Counted from the first letter of the stretch, positions 44,847 through 53,757 are shown. The stretch: 64,000 nt of DNA from Saccharibacillus sp. O23 (GCF_002205895.1 NZ_NJDE01000003.1:1-64000); one strand, 5' to 3'. The notes: a model not told the origin generated them from the letters alone. Made by a program: numbers and translations.

Positions 44847-44886
44847 ACGCCCGCTAACGGATCGTAGATTCGTTAGCGGGCGTTTT
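44847..44886. repeat. Palindromic intergenic element with TAACGGATCGTAGAT core
   Basis: ACGCCCGCTAACG (44847-44859) pairs perfectly with CGTTAGCGGGCGT (44871-44883) and is followed by TTT, so it could terminate weakly. Its 15-bp core TAACGGATCGTAGAT recurs at 44905-44919, exactly 50 bp later, in a second, weaker palindrome. Confidence 0.75.
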
Positions 44887-44972
44887 CGCCAGGTTTGAAA
44901 TTTTTAACGGATCGTAGATCCTTTAAAAGAAGATTTACGGCGAAAAAGCGAAGAATTCGACGCGATTTCGCT

Positions 44973-45049
44973 TCTAAGCGTCGCCTCGTTCCGTTAGAAA
45001 ACGAAAAGGCCGAATTTCGGGCTCTAAGCGTCATCTGGTTCCGTTAGAA
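44973..45049. repeat. 50-bp-period repeat pair
   Basis: A 27-bp sequence, TCTAAGCGTC-N5-GTTCCGTTAGAA, occurs at 44973-44999 and 45023-45049, again 50 bp apart. GGCGAAAAAGCGA-type sequences flank both sides. No gene is visible from 44587 to 45222. Confidence 0.75.
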
Positions 45050-45222
45050 CGCCCAAAGGCGAAAAAGCGAGGAAATTCCGCATGTCCGAAGCGGCGGAAT
45101 CGCTCAAAAGGCAGGACCTGACTCGGCGAGCGGGGATGCGCGGATTCGGGCGTTCCCTCCGCGCGGCTCGCCCTAGGGCCGCCTTCGATCTAAGGCGCCT
45201 AAGCGCATTTGCGCTCAGCGTA

Positions 45223-46902
45223 CTAGTCCAGCTCCGATACGGAGAAGCGGACGCTGGCGCCGCCTTCGGGGCGGTTCTGCGCGGCGATCTCGCCGCCGTG
45301 CAGGCGCACGACGGTCCGGGCGATGAACAGCCCGAGACCCGAGTGCCCGCCGCCCGGATCGGCGGCGGAAGACCTTGCCGCATCTTCGCGATAGAACTTC
45401 TCGAAGATGCGGCCGCCCCCGGCTTCGGCGAAGCCGGGGCCGTCGTCGCGCACTTCGAATTCGGCCCCGCCGGGCCGAACGGTCAGCTTCAGCGCGACGG
45501 TGCCGCCCTCCGGCGAATAGCGGAGGGCATTGTTGATCAGGTTGTCCAGCACCCGATTGATCCGGTGCTGGTCCAACCTCAGCGGGCCGCGGTCGCCCTC
45601 GGCCCGCAGGTCCCGCATTTCCGGCGCGAAGACGACGCCTCGTTTGCGGCACAGGAACGCGTACTCCCGCCCTTTGGCGCGGACGGCCTCCGCCAGATCG
45701 ATCGGTTCCGGACTCAGCGAGAAGTCCGGACGTTCCACCCGGGCGGCCTCCGACAGATCGGCCGTCAGCGCGATCGAACGCTCCGCCGCGCCGAGAATCG
45801 TCTCGGCGTAGCGCAGCGCGCGCTCGGGGCGTCGGCCTCCGTCTTCGAGCATGACTTCGGCATGTCCGCGGATCACGCTGAGCGGCGTGCCCAGATCGTG
45901 CGCGACCGCCGCGATCATGTCGCGGCGCTCCCGCTCCGATTCCCATTCGCGCCGAAGCGATTGGCGCAGCGCTTCGCGCATCTGCTCGAACGCCGCGAGC
46001 AGTTGGTTCAGCTCGCGGACGCCCGTCCGCCGTCCGCCGAGCGAGAAATCCAGATCGTGTTCGCGGATCTTCTCCGCGCCTTCGATCAGACGGTCGAACG
46101 GCTCTTCGATCCGCCGGCTGAGGCGGCGGCCGCTCAGGACGGTGAACCCGTACAGATAAGCGAACGGCGCGGCCGCCATCAGCAGGCCGCCCAGAATCAG
46201 AACCGCGCCGCGTTCCGGATTGGCCGACGCTGCCGTCAATTTGTAGCGCAGCGCGATCGCGCCTTCGAACTGTCCGTCCGCGCCGAAGAGCGGCTCGTAT
46301 TGAATAAAATAGCCGCCGGACGACACATGGTCGTTCAGCCGCTCCAGCAGCTCGGCTTCGCCCCGAATCCGGGCGTCGCCGGACGATTCGAACGAGCCGT
46401 AGACTTTGCGGCCCTGCGGATCGTAGACTTCGTAGGCCATGCCTTCGGCGGGCACGATCGCGTCGACTGCGGCGCGCGCGTCGGGCGCGGCCGGATGTTC
46501 CAGCGCGCGGACCTGCGCCGCGATCTCGGGAATCCGGCTCTCGTAATAATTCGCCGGACGCAGCGAAGACGCCGTCAGCGTCAACAGGCCGAGGAGCAGC
46601 GCCCAAGTCAGCGCGGTCGCCAGCACGCTCAGCAGCAGCGTGCGATGGAAAGCCCGCTGGATCAGCGCCTTGAGCGGCCGCTCTTTCGGCTGCCGGTTTC
46701 GCCCCTCGCGTCCGCCCGATCCTTGCCCGAACGTCGTGCCTTTCGACTCCGCTGACGTTTCGCCCTTTCCTGCGGCCTTTTCGGCAGACGCTCCAGCTTC
46801 GGCTTGCCCCGCTAATCGTTCCGCTCTTCCGCTTTCGAGCAGGCCGGAAGTATCCGCTCGCGTCCGCCGGCGCTCCTCCCCGCTTCCGTTCAAGCCTGCC
46901 AT
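45223..46902 (-). CDS. Sensor histidine kinase of the peptide-resistance operon
   Basis: A 559-residue membrane kinase. An unusual charged, low-complexity N-terminal tail (residues 1-75) precedes two membrane helices flanking an extracellular sensor of about 130 residues, then HAMP, the phospho-accepting H335 in VAHDLGTPLSVIRGH, and a catalytic domain with N box (DNLINNALRYS), DDGPGF and GHSGLGLFIA. The ATG at 46902 overlaps the response-regulator gene by 13 nt and restores an in-frame 560-codon gene. It should phosphorylate the adjacent regulator on sensing an envelope-active compound. Confidence 0.9.
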   Translation of the reverse strand: MAGLNGSGEERRRTRADTSGLLESGRAERLAGQAEAGASAEKAAGKGETSAESKGTTFGQGSGGREGRNRQPKERPLKALIQRAFHRTLLLSVLATALTWALLLGLLTLTASSLRPANYYESRIPEIAAQVRALEHPAAPDARAAVDAIVPAEGMAYEVYDPQGRKVYGSFESSGDARIRGEAELLERLNDHVSSGGYFIQYEPLFGADGQFEGAIALRYKLTAASANPERGAVLILGGLLMAAAPFAYLYGFTVLSGRRLSRRIEEPFDRLIEGAEKIREHDLDFSLGGRRTGVRELNQLLAAFEQMREALRQSLRREWESERERRDMIAAVAHDLGTPLSVIRGHAEVMLEDGGRRPERALRYAETILGAAERSIALTADLSEAARVERPDFSLSPEPIDLAEAVRAKGREYAFLCRKRGVVFAPEMRDLRAEGDRGPLRLDQHRINRVLDNLINNALRYSPEGGTVALKLTVRPGGAEFEVRDDGPGFAEAGGGRIFEKFYREDAARSSAADPGGGHSGLGLFIARTVVRLHGGEIAAQNRPEGGASVRFSVSELD

Positions 46903-47570
46903 CGATAGCCCACTCCCCATACGGTCCCGATCGGATTCGATCCGGGTTCGGCCGCGGCGAGCTTGGCCCGAACCTTCTTGACGTGTTCGGTGACGGTCGC
47001 CGAATCGCCGTCCGCTTCCAGTCCCCAGATACGCTCGTAGATGTCTTCGCGCGCGAACGCTTGAGACGGATGCAGCGCCAGCAGCAGCAGGATGTCGAAC
47101 TCTCTCGCCGTCATCGGCACGTTTCGTTCCCCGACTTTCACTTCGCGCCCTTTGGCGTCGATCGCGAGCTGCCCGAACCGCAGAAAACGGTCCGCGGCCG
47201 CCCGCTCTCTTTTTTCCCGGCGCAGATGCGCGTAGATTCTCGTCTTGAACTCGCGCAGACCGAACGGCTTCACCAGATAATCGTCGCCGCCGGCCATCAG
47301 GCCGCGCACCCGGTCTTCTTCCGATCGACGCGCGCTCACGAACAAGATCGGACAGGACGCGCTCTCGCGGATCGCTTCGCACAGCGCGTAGCCGTCCATG
47401 CCCGGCATCATCACGTCCAGCACCACGACGTCCGGTTTGCGCGGAAGAAGCGCCAGCGCTTCTTCCCCGCCGTACGCGCACAGCACTTCGTATCCTTCGT
47501 CTTCCAGCGCGTCGCGCATAAACGCCACGACGTCCCGTTCGTCGTCTACCAGCAGGACCCGTTCCGCCAT
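46890..47570 (-). CDS. OmpR/PhoB-type response regulator
   Basis: A 226-residue regulator with an N-terminal receiver domain (phospho-acceptor D52 in VLDVMMPGMD, acidic pair DD at 9-10) and a C-terminal winged helix (YERIWGLEADGDSATVTEHVKKVR region split by the recognition helix). It sits between the ABC genes and the kinase gene on one strand and presumably controls this operon. AAAGGAGG precedes the ATG. Confidence 0.95.
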   Translation of the reverse strand: MAERVLLVDDERDVVAFMRDALEDEGYEVLCAYGGEEALALLPRKPDVVVLDVMMPGMDGYALCEAIRESASCPILFVSARRSEEDRVRGLMAGGDDYLVKPFGLREFKTRIYAHLRREKRERAAADRFLRFGQLAIDAKGREVKVGERNVPMTAREFDILLLLALHPSQAFAREDIYERIWGLEADGDSATVTEHVKKVRAKLAAAEPGSNPIGTVWGVGYRWQA

Positions 47571-47604
47571 GCCGTCGCCTCCTTTTCCCCGGCTTTCGCC
47601 GGAT

Positions 47605-48399
47605 TCATTGCGTCCATTCTCTTCGTTTCCAGCTCCATGTTCCCATTATAGCGCAGACCGCCAACACGGCGCAGACGATCCAGCCGAGCGAAGCGTCGCG
47701 CCCGCCGAGCCAGCCGAACACGGAATCCGAGACCGACAGCAGGAACGTCAGTCGGTCCGAGACGTAGATGCCGCCCAAGATCACCGCCAGCACGCCGATA
47801 TACGCCAATACGGGATTCGGCAGCAGGCGCGCTACGACCCCGCCGATCCCCAGCAGCGCCGCGAACACGCAGAGCGCCGCGCCGTAGAACGCCAATCCGA
47901 ACAACAGCGCGCCGGACAAGCCGACCGTTCCCGCGCCGATCAGCGTCGTTTCTTCGACGCGCGGCATGAAGATCAGGCCGAACGCCGTGCCGATCGCCCA
48001 AGTCGCCAACGTCAGCGCGCCGACCGTCAGGACCAACACCAGCCATTTGACGACGAACAGTTCGGCTCGCGAGACCGGACGGATCAGAGCGAGGCGCAGC
48101 GCGCCGGACGATACGTCGCCTCCGAAGCTGTCCGCGGCAAGCATGGGAATCAGGACGAAATTCATCAGAATCGCCAATTCCCGCAGCAGAAAAGGCGAAG
48201 TATTCAGCGAATCCAGCTTCACGCTGTGCGCCGGGTCGTAGAAGCTGGTACCGCCCATCGCCAGAAACGCGCATTCGAGCAGCACGAAGATCAGATAGGC
48301 GAAAGCGGCCGCCCACGTTCTTTTGCGTTTGAACACCCGCTGGGCTTCGCTTCGGATCAGATTGCCGAGCTTGACGGACGAACCCGCTTTTTTACTCAT
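47605..48399 (-). CDS. ABC-2 type permease, second subunit
   Basis: A 264-residue membrane protein with six predicted helices and no ATPase domain, as in LanE/LanG or BcrB permeases. It overlaps the preceding permease gene by 8 nt and has AAAGGAGAG upstream. It should form the membrane part of an exporter, with the next permease and the BcrA/LanF-like ATPase, that removes peptide antibiotics from the membrane. Confidence 0.85.
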   Translation of the reverse strand: MSKKAGSSVKLGNLIRSEAQRVFKRKRTWAAAFAYLIFVLLECAFLAMGGTSFYDPAHSVKLDSLNTSPFLLRELAILMNFVLIPMLAADSFGGDVSSGALRLALIRPVSRAELFVVKWLVLVLTVGALTLATWAIGTAFGLIFMPRVEETTLIGAGTVGLSGALLFGLAFYGAALCVFAALLGIGGVVARLLPNPVLAYIGVLAVILGGIYVSDRLTFLLSVSDSVFGWLGGRDASLGWIVCAVLAVCAIMGTWSWKRREWTQ

Positions 48400-49390
48400 A
48401 AGAATCTCTCCTTTTCCATATCCATGCCGTCAACCCGCCGAACAACAGGCCGTACCCCGACAGCACGGACAGATTCCAGAAAAATAATCCGTGCAGGTTC
48501 GCCAGCATCGCGGCCAAGCCTTCCCATTCGATCGTCAGCAGCGACAGAAAATATATCCGCACGTACGCCTCGGCTTCGAACCACGGCCGGAAATACGACA
48601 AAGCCGTCGGCAGCGCGTAAGACAGCAGCAGAAAGCCGATTCCCAGACCGAGCGAAGCCGTCGCGGAACGCGCGATGGAGGCGATGCAGAAGATCACGGT
48701 CAGCAGCACCGCCGAGGCCAGCGCGGCCAGCGCGTAATAGCCGAGATCGTATATCAAACCCTGCGCGTACGTGACCGTGCCCGCCCCGTAAAACAGCGGA
48801 TACCGTTCCGGCTTCGGAAACCCGATCGCTCCGATCGCCGCCGAACACACGAAATACGTTCCCAATTGAATCCATACATACAGCAGCGAGACCAGCCATT
48901 TGGCCGCCATGATCCGGCGCAGCGAAACGGCTCGCAGCATCCCCATGCGAAGCTGCCCGCTCCGATACTCTTCCGTGACCGACAATCCCGCCAATACGAG
49001 CATCATTCCGCTGAAAGCGGTGATGAGCATCTCCGCCAGCGCCAGCACCGGCATATTGCCCGCCGTCGCGTACTCCGGCAGCCCCGGTTGCAGCGAAGCG
49101 TTCTGCAGCAGCAGGTATTTGGCCGAGATCAGCGCGAGCAGAGGAGCCGCGCAGGCCATCCATCTCACGCCGCGCCGTTTCCACAGCCGCTGCCATTCCG
49201 CCGCGAACACTCGTCCGAACCCGATGCGCTCGCCGCCGGCTTCCCGCCTACCGGCATCCGGCCGACGCTGCCGCGCCGGAGCGCTGCCGGAATGTCCGAC
49301 CGAACGTTCGCCCGTCTGCGCAAGCGGCCCGACCGATGTTTCTTCGCGGCATGCGCCGAGCGACACGTCCGCTTGTTCGTTTCCGCTCAT
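48392..49390 (-). CDS. ABC-2 type permease, first subunit
   Basis: A 332-residue membrane protein with six helices after a 60-residue polar N-terminal tail rich in Gly, Arg and Pro. The segment SVTEEYRSGQLRMGMLRAVSLRRI is the cytoplasmic loop typical of ABC-2 permeases. The ATG overlaps the ATPase stop (ATGA). An internal start near the first helix is possible because the tail is not expected in the family. Confidence 0.85.
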   Translation of the reverse strand: MSGNEQADVSLGACREETSVGPLAQTGERSVGHSGSAPARQRRPDAGRREAGGERIGFGRVFAAEWQRLWKRRGVRWMACAAPLLALISAKYLLLQNASLQPGLPEYATAGNMPVLALAEMLITAFSGMMLVLAGLSVTEEYRSGQLRMGMLRAVSLRRIMAAKWLVSLLYVWIQLGTYFVCSAAIGAIGFPKPERYPLFYGAGTVTYAQGLIYDLGYYALAALASAVLLTVIFCIASIARSATASLGLGIGFLLLSYALPTALSYFRPWFEAEAYVRIYFLSLLTIEWEGLAAMLANLHGLFFWNLSVLSGYGLLFGGLTAWIWKRRDSYE

Positions 49391-50166
49391 CGGATCATCA
49401 TCTCCACGAACGCTTCTTCCAGACTGTCGCGACTGCCGATCATTTCGTCGCGGCTGCCCGCAAACACGTTTTCGCCTTCGCGGATGACCACGATGCGATC
49501 GCAGATCTTTTGCAGCTCGTCCAACAGATGGCTGGAGACGAGCACCGTTTTGCCGAATTCCAGCTTGAGCCGCAGAATCAGTTCGCGCAGTTCCCGGATG
49601 CCCATCGGATCGAGCCCGTTGGCCGGTTCGTCGAGAATCAGCAGTTCCGGATCGCCGAGCAGCGCCTGCGCGATGCCGAGCCGCTGCTTCATGCCGAGCG
49701 AATACGTTTTGACTTTGTCGTCCGCCCGTTTGTCCATGCGCACGATCTCCAGCACTTCGCTTACTCTGCGATCCCGGGCGGCGCGGTCCGGCAGGTTCGG
49801 ATGCAGCAGCGCCAGATTATGCAGATTCTCGCGGCCCGTCATATAAGGGAAGAAGATCGGGGATTCCACGATCGCGCCGACATGCAGCACCGCTGCTTCC
49901 CTCTCCTGCGCGACGCTGCGCCCGCCGATCCGGACATCGCCGGAATCGGGACGGATCAACCCCGTCATGACGCGGATCAGCGTCGTTTTGCCTGCTCCGT
50001 TGGGTCCCAGCAGCCCGCAGATTTCGCCGCGTTCCACTCGAAACGAGACTTCCTTCAGCAGCGTGCGCCGACGGGCTTTTTTCGTGACGTTTCCGATCTC
50101 GACCAACGGATGTTCCGCCTGCGGGACGTCCGTTTCGTTCCTTTTCGCGTTTCGCGCAATTTCCAT
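49387..50166 (-). CDS. BcrA/LanF-type ABC transporter ATPase
   Basis: A 259-residue ATPase: Walker A GPNGAGKTT (54-62), signature YSLGMKQRLG, and Walker B LLILDEPANGLDPMGIRELREL. The NGLDP-x-GI-x-ELR sequence is characteristic of bacitracin (BcrA) and lantibiotic-immunity (LanF) ATPases. Only about 30 residues precede the domain from ATG 50166, which has an AGAAGG site; longer in-frame readings look non-coding. It is the first gene of the five-gene operon ATPase-permease-permease-regulator-kinase. Confidence 0.9.
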   Translation of the reverse strand: MEIARNAKRNETDVPQAEHPLVEIGNVTKKARRRTLLKEVSFRVERGEICGLLGPNGAGKTTLIRVMTGLIRPDSGDVRIGGRSVAQEREAAVLHVGAIVESPIFFPYMTGRENLHNLALLHPNLPDRAARDRRVSEVLEIVRMDKRADDKVKTYSLGMKQRLGIAQALLGDPELLILDEPANGLDPMGIRELRELILRLKLEFGKTVLVSSHLLDELQKICDRIVVIREGENVFAGSRDEMIGSRDSLEEAFVEMMIR

Positions 50167-50359
50167 TTTCGTTTCGCCTTCTTTCTTCGGACCGCGCGTT
50201 TTCCGCATCCGGTTCCGCTTCGTTGATCCCAGTGTAGAAGGCAAATCTAAAGAAAGCATAAAGGAGCGGTACGACAGCGAAGCCGAATATTTTTTCGCAA
50301 AAAAAGTCAAAACGCCGCTTCGGGCCTTCTGGTACTCTGTACACGAGGGAGGCGTTCAC

Positions 50360-51265
50360 GTGAGCTATCTACCCGCCGTACAAAAAACGATCGATTATAT
50401 CGAGCGTCATCTGGAGCAAGAATTGACGGGAGAACGGATCGCGGCCGAAGCCGGGTTCTCGTTCCACCATTTCCATCGCATCTTCCAAAGCGAGACCGGC
50501 ATGACGATGTCGGATTACGTCCGCTCGAGAAGATTGGCCGGAGCGGCGTCCGCGCTGCTGCATACCGACGAACGCATACTCGATCTCGCGCTGCGCTGCG
50601 GGTTCGAGTCGCAAGAAGCGTTCGGACGGGCATTCAAAAAAATCTACGGGCTGCCGCCCGCGCGTTATCGCAGATGGATGGGCGGCATGCTGGACAAGGA
50701 GGACGATTCGATGCAAACGAAGCAGAATCAAACGGAATCGACGATCAAAGGCTGGTTTTTGAGCGGCAGCCATCCTTTTCATTACGAGATGGGGATCGAC
50801 CGCAAAGAAGCGCATCGGGGCACCGGCTCGGGCTATCTGAAATCGGTCCTGTCCGAATCGCCGGAGCAGTTCGGCACGATGATGCAGGCGTTCCGCGCGG
50901 ACGACTATCGGGGCAAAAGGCTGCGTCTGTCGGCGTTCGTCAAAACGCGAGAAGTCGATCCGGGCTTCGCGGCGCTGTGGATGCGGGTAGATTCGGCCGA
51001 CGGCGACGTGCTTCAGTTCGACAATATGGCGAACCGCCCGCTGACCGGGACGTCGGAATGGAACCATTACGCGATCGTGCTCGACATACCGACAAGCAGC
51101 GACAGCATTTCGTTCGGCGCGCTGCTCAGCGGATCCGGACAGATCTGGGTAGACGGCTTCTCGTTCGAAGAAGTGCCGGATACGGTACCGACGACCAATC
51201 TGGAAACTTCCGGCGCGCTGCATAAGGATCCGGTCAACTTGAATTTCGAGGAGGACCTGAAGTGA
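50360..51265 (+). CDS. AraC family regulator with C-terminal jelly-roll-like domain
   Basis: A 301-residue protein. Residues 1-105 hold a double helix-turn-helix AraC DNA-binding domain (AAEAGFSFHHFHRIFQ; second helix pair ending in ARYRRWMGG). A short charged linker leads to a beta-rich domain of about 175 residues (GWFLSGSHPFHYEMGI...IWVDGFSFEEV) resembling carbohydrate-binding-module jelly rolls. The effector is unknown. The GTG at 50360 follows GGGAGG by 7 nt. It is divergent from the BcrA-like ATPase gene and its stop overlaps the next start. Confidence 0.85.
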   Translation: MSYLPAVQKTIDYIERHLEQELTGERIAAEAGFSFHHFHRIFQSETGMTMSDYVRSRRLAGAASALLHTDERILDLALRCGFESQEAFGRAFKKIYGLPPARYRRWMGGMLDKEDDSMQTKQNQTESTIKGWFLSGSHPFHYEMGIDRKEAHRGTGSGYLKSVLSESPEQFGTMMQAFRADDYRGKRLRLSAFVKTREVDPGFAALWMRVDSADGDVLQFDNMANRPLTGTSEWNHYAIVLDIPTSSDSISFGALLSGSGQIWVDGFSFEEVPDTVPTTNLETSGALHKDPVNLNFEEDLK

Positions 51266-51489
51266 ACCGTAATGCATTTGCCTCCAAAACGGTCGCCGCT
51301 CTCGCCGTCGCCGCGCTCGTCTGCCTCGCCAATTATCTGATCTCGTGGTGCCTCGGCGGCGTGCTTGGCAAGTTTCCGTTCGAAGCCGATTCGCTATGGT
51401 CGGTTCGAAGCGGCGTCATCTTTGCGATCGCCTTCGTATTCGCTCTCGCCGGAAACTGGAAAATCTCGGCGGCGAAACGACGCGCGTGA
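51262..51489 (+). CDS. Small two-helix membrane protein
   Basis: A 75-residue hypothetical protein with two predicted membrane helices (about residues 9-35 and 48-65) and a basic C-terminus. It starts at GTG within GTGA, overlapping the AraC regulator stop, after GAGGAGG, so it is translationally coupled to that gene. I recognise no family. It may work with the regulator or be a small envelope protein. Confidence 0.65.
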   Translation: MNRNAFASKTVAALAVAALVCLANYLISWCLGGVLGKFPFEADSLWSVRSGVIFAIAFVFALAGNWKISAAKRRA

Positions 51490-51519
51490 ACATTCGTTTT
51501 CGTTTATCCGCGCATGCGG

Positions 51520-51562
51520 AAAAGCCGTCTACAGAGAGTGCGACTCTCTGTAGACGGCTTTT
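51520..51562. terminator. Bidirectional terminator between convergent genes
   Basis: A perfect 19-bp stem (51520-51538 with 51544-51562, loop TGCGA) lies between the small membrane protein gene and the LysR regulator gene. Confidence 0.9.
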
Positions 51563-51587
51563 TGCGCGTTTTTCCGACGCCGCCGCT

Positions 51588-52496
51588 TTATTTTCTTGTA
51601 TCTTCGACCGGCGTGCCGCCGAGCCATTCGCGGGTGAACGAAATCCATTCCCGCGCCGCGTAAGACTGATAACGATCTTTGTGCCAGATCACGCCGAGCC
51701 TCCACCAGATCGAAGGTTCTTCCATCGGGACGACGGCGACCGCTTTGCCCGACGCTTGGCGGCAGATGGTCTCGGGGAGCAGCGCCACGCCGAGGCCGGC
51801 CGCCACCATCTCGCTGATCAGGTCCCACTGCGAACTTTCGTAGACGATTCTCGGATGGAACCCCGCTTGCAGGCATTCGTTGATGATGCGGTCGTGAAGC
51901 GTGAAGTCTTCCCGGAAAAACACGAAGTTCTCCTGCGCCAGCCCGGCCAACGTCGCGCTCGCGGAACCGGCCAGCGGATGCGAAGCGGGCACGATCAGAT
52001 TCAGGCGTTCTTCGGCGAATTGGAACGAGTCGAAAACGTCGAACGTGAGCGGCAGCACCACCACGCCGATATCGAGCCGTCCTTCCGCCACGTCGGACTC
52101 GACCTTTTTGGCGCCGTCTTCGAACACTTGCAGCGTCACGTCGGGATAACGGTCATGGAACGCGCCGATGACTTTGGGAAAAAAGCTCGATCCGACCATC
52201 GGCGGCAGTCCGATCCGGATCTGTCCGCGTTTGAGGTCCGCGAGATCGCCGAGCTGAGCCGACAGATTGGAGAACGACTGCGTGATCGCCTGCGCCTGCT
52301 CGACCACCACGCGGCCCGCATCGGTCAATTCGATTTTTTTGCCGATCCGATCGAACAAGGTCACGCCCAGTTCTTCTTCGAGCTGCCGGATCGCTTTGCT
52401 GATCGCCGGTTGGCTGAGATACAGCGATTCCGCCGCTCGAGTGAAGCTCCGAAGCCTCGCCGTTTCCAAGAAATAATGCAAATGCCGGATATCCAT
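51588..52496 (-). CDS. LysR family regulator (CidR-like)
   Basis: A 302-residue regulator with an N-terminal LysR helix-turn-helix (SFTRAAESLYLSQPAISKAIRQLEEELG region, split about residues 17-45) and a two-lobed effector domain. It is divergent from cidA-cidB, the arrangement of CidR/YwbI, which activates holin-like genes in response to acetate or overflow metabolism. AGGAGCGG precedes the ATG. A near-perfect 25-bp palindrome at 52520-52544 is the likely operator. Confidence 0.88.
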   Translation of the reverse strand: MDIRHLHYFLETARLRSFTRAAESLYLSQPAISKAIRQLEEELGVTLFDRIGKKIELTDAGRVVVEQAQAITQSFSNLSAQLGDLADLKRGQIRIGLPPMVGSSFFPKVIGAFHDRYPDVTLQVFEDGAKKVESDVAEGRLDIGVVVLPLTFDVFDSFQFAEERLNLIVPASHPLAGSASATLAGLAQENFVFFREDFTLHDRIINECLQAGFHPRIVYESSQWDLISEMVAAGLGVALLPETICRQASGKAVAVVPMEEPSIWWRLGVIWHKDRYQSYAAREWISFTREWLGGTPVEDTRK

Positions 52497-52519
52497 CGTT
52501 TTCCGCTCCTATCATAACC

Positions 52520-52544
52520 ATAAGGAATGATTTTCATTCTTTAT
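52520..52544. promoter_or_regulatory. Candidate LysR operator between lysR and cidA
   Basis: Arms ATAAGGAATGA (52520-52530) and TCATTCTTTAT (52534-52544) form an inverted repeat with one mismatch in 11, 24 bp from the regulator start, as expected for a LysR recognition site. Confidence 0.65.
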
Positions 52545-52632
52545 ATTCATTTTACTTATGAAAAGAATGGTTGTAAAATTTTCATTACAGAGAATAACTT
52601 ACAGAACGTTAGGAAAGGACAGGGCATCTTCC

Positions 52633-53004
52633 ATGAAAAAAATGCTGCTTGCCGTTATTCAAGTCGCGGCTCTGATGGGTTTCTCCGAGCTGATGAACCG
52701 CATCGCGATCTGGACCCATCTGCCGATCCCCGGCAGCATCCTCGGCATCTTCGCGCTCTTCCTGCTCCTTCAGTTTCGCATCGTCAAGTTGGAATGGATC
52801 GAGCTGGGCGCCGCATGGCTGCTCGCCGAACTGCTGCTTTTCTTTATCCCCGCCGCCGTCGGCGTCATGAATTATATCCCGATGCTCGAGCAAGACGGCA
52901 TCCGCATTCTCGCCGTCGTCGTGTTCAGCACATTGATTGTTATGATCAGCTCGGGCCTGCTGGCCGGAGCTTTATCCCGAAGAAAGGAGACCCGCCCGTC
53001 ATGA
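52633..53004 (+). CDS. cidA: CidA/LrgA holin-like protein
   Basis: A 123-residue membrane protein with four helices and the family motif PIPGSILGIFALFLLL. CidA/LrgA proteins are holin-like and influence autolysis and organic-acid transport. The ATG at 52633 gives the family N-terminus MKKMLLAVIQVAAL; the Shine-Dalgarno (AAAGGAC) is rather distant. The stop overlaps the cidB start (ATGA). Confidence 0.9.
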   Translation: MKKMLLAVIQVAALMGFSELMNRIAIWTHLPIPGSILGIFALFLLLQFRIVKLEWIELGAAWLLAELLLFFIPAAVGVMNYIPMLEQDGIRILAVVVFSTLIVMISSGLLAGALSRRKETRPS

Positions 53005-53684
53005 TCGGACAAGCGATTACTTATCTTACCGCGACCCTCGTCATCTATTATGCCGCCAAATGGGTCTACCGCAAACATCCGAAAGTCTATCTCTCGCCGC
53101 TGCTCGTCACGCCGCTCCTGCTGGTGCTGATCCTGCTGGTCACGCATTCTTCGTATACCAGTTATAACGCCGGAGGCGTCTGGTTGTCCAAACTTCTTCA
53201 ACCCGCGACCGTGGCTTTCGCGGTTCCGCTGTACAAGAATCTCCAAACGCTCAAAAAGCATGCCGGCGAGATCGTCGCCAGCGTCCTGTTCGGTTCCTTG
53301 ATGGCGATGTCGTCGTCCGCTCTGCTGGCGCGAATGATGCATTTGAACGGCGAGCTCGCGCACAGCCTCGTTCCGCGTTCCGTGACCACGCCGATCGCCA
53401 TGAACGTCTCGCAGATGATCGGCGGCGTGCCGACGATCACGGCAGTATTCGTCATCATGACCGGCCTGCTCGGCGCGATGATGGGACCGTCGGTCGTGAA
53501 GCTGCTCCGCATCGAAGGCGACATCGCCCGAGGCGTGTTGTTCGGCACGAGCGCTCACGGCACGGGCACTTCGAAAGCGTTCGAGATCAATCCGCTTGCC
53601 GGCACGATCTCCAGCATCTCCATGATTCTGGCGGCGCTGTTCACGCTGGCCGCTGCTCCGGCGCTGCTCGGCCTGCTCGGTTAA
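53001..53684 (+). CDS. cidB: CidB/LrgB family membrane protein
   Basis: A 227-residue membrane protein with about six or seven helices, partner of CidA. Typical segments are LVPRSVTTPIAM and GVLFGTSAHGTGTSKAFE. Relatives include plant plastid glycolate/glycerate transporters, so pyruvate or acetate export is one proposed role besides murein hydrolase control. AAAGGAG lies 8 nt before the ATG. A terminator follows at 53718. Confidence 0.92.
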   Translation: MIGQAITYLTATLVIYYAAKWVYRKHPKVYLSPLLVTPLLLVLILLVTHSSYTSYNAGGVWLSKLLQPATVAFAVPLYKNLQTLKKHAGEIVASVLFGSLMAMSSSALLARMMHLNGELAHSLVPRSVTTPIAMNVSQMIGGVPTITAVFVIMTGLLGAMMGPSVVKLLRIEGDIARGVLFGTSAHGTGTSKAFEINPLAGTISSISMILAALFTLAAAPALLGLLG

Positions 53685-53717
53685 TAAGGAAAAGGAAATC
53701 CGCGATCGTTCCATCAA

Positions 53718-53757
53718 AAAGACCCCCGATTCTCTCAGAGGAGAATCGGGGGTCTTT
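53718..53757. terminator. Bidirectional terminator between cidB and the surface protein gene
   Basis: A perfect 17-bp stem (53718-53734 with 53741-53757) with A and T flanks separates the convergent genes. Confidence 0.9.
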
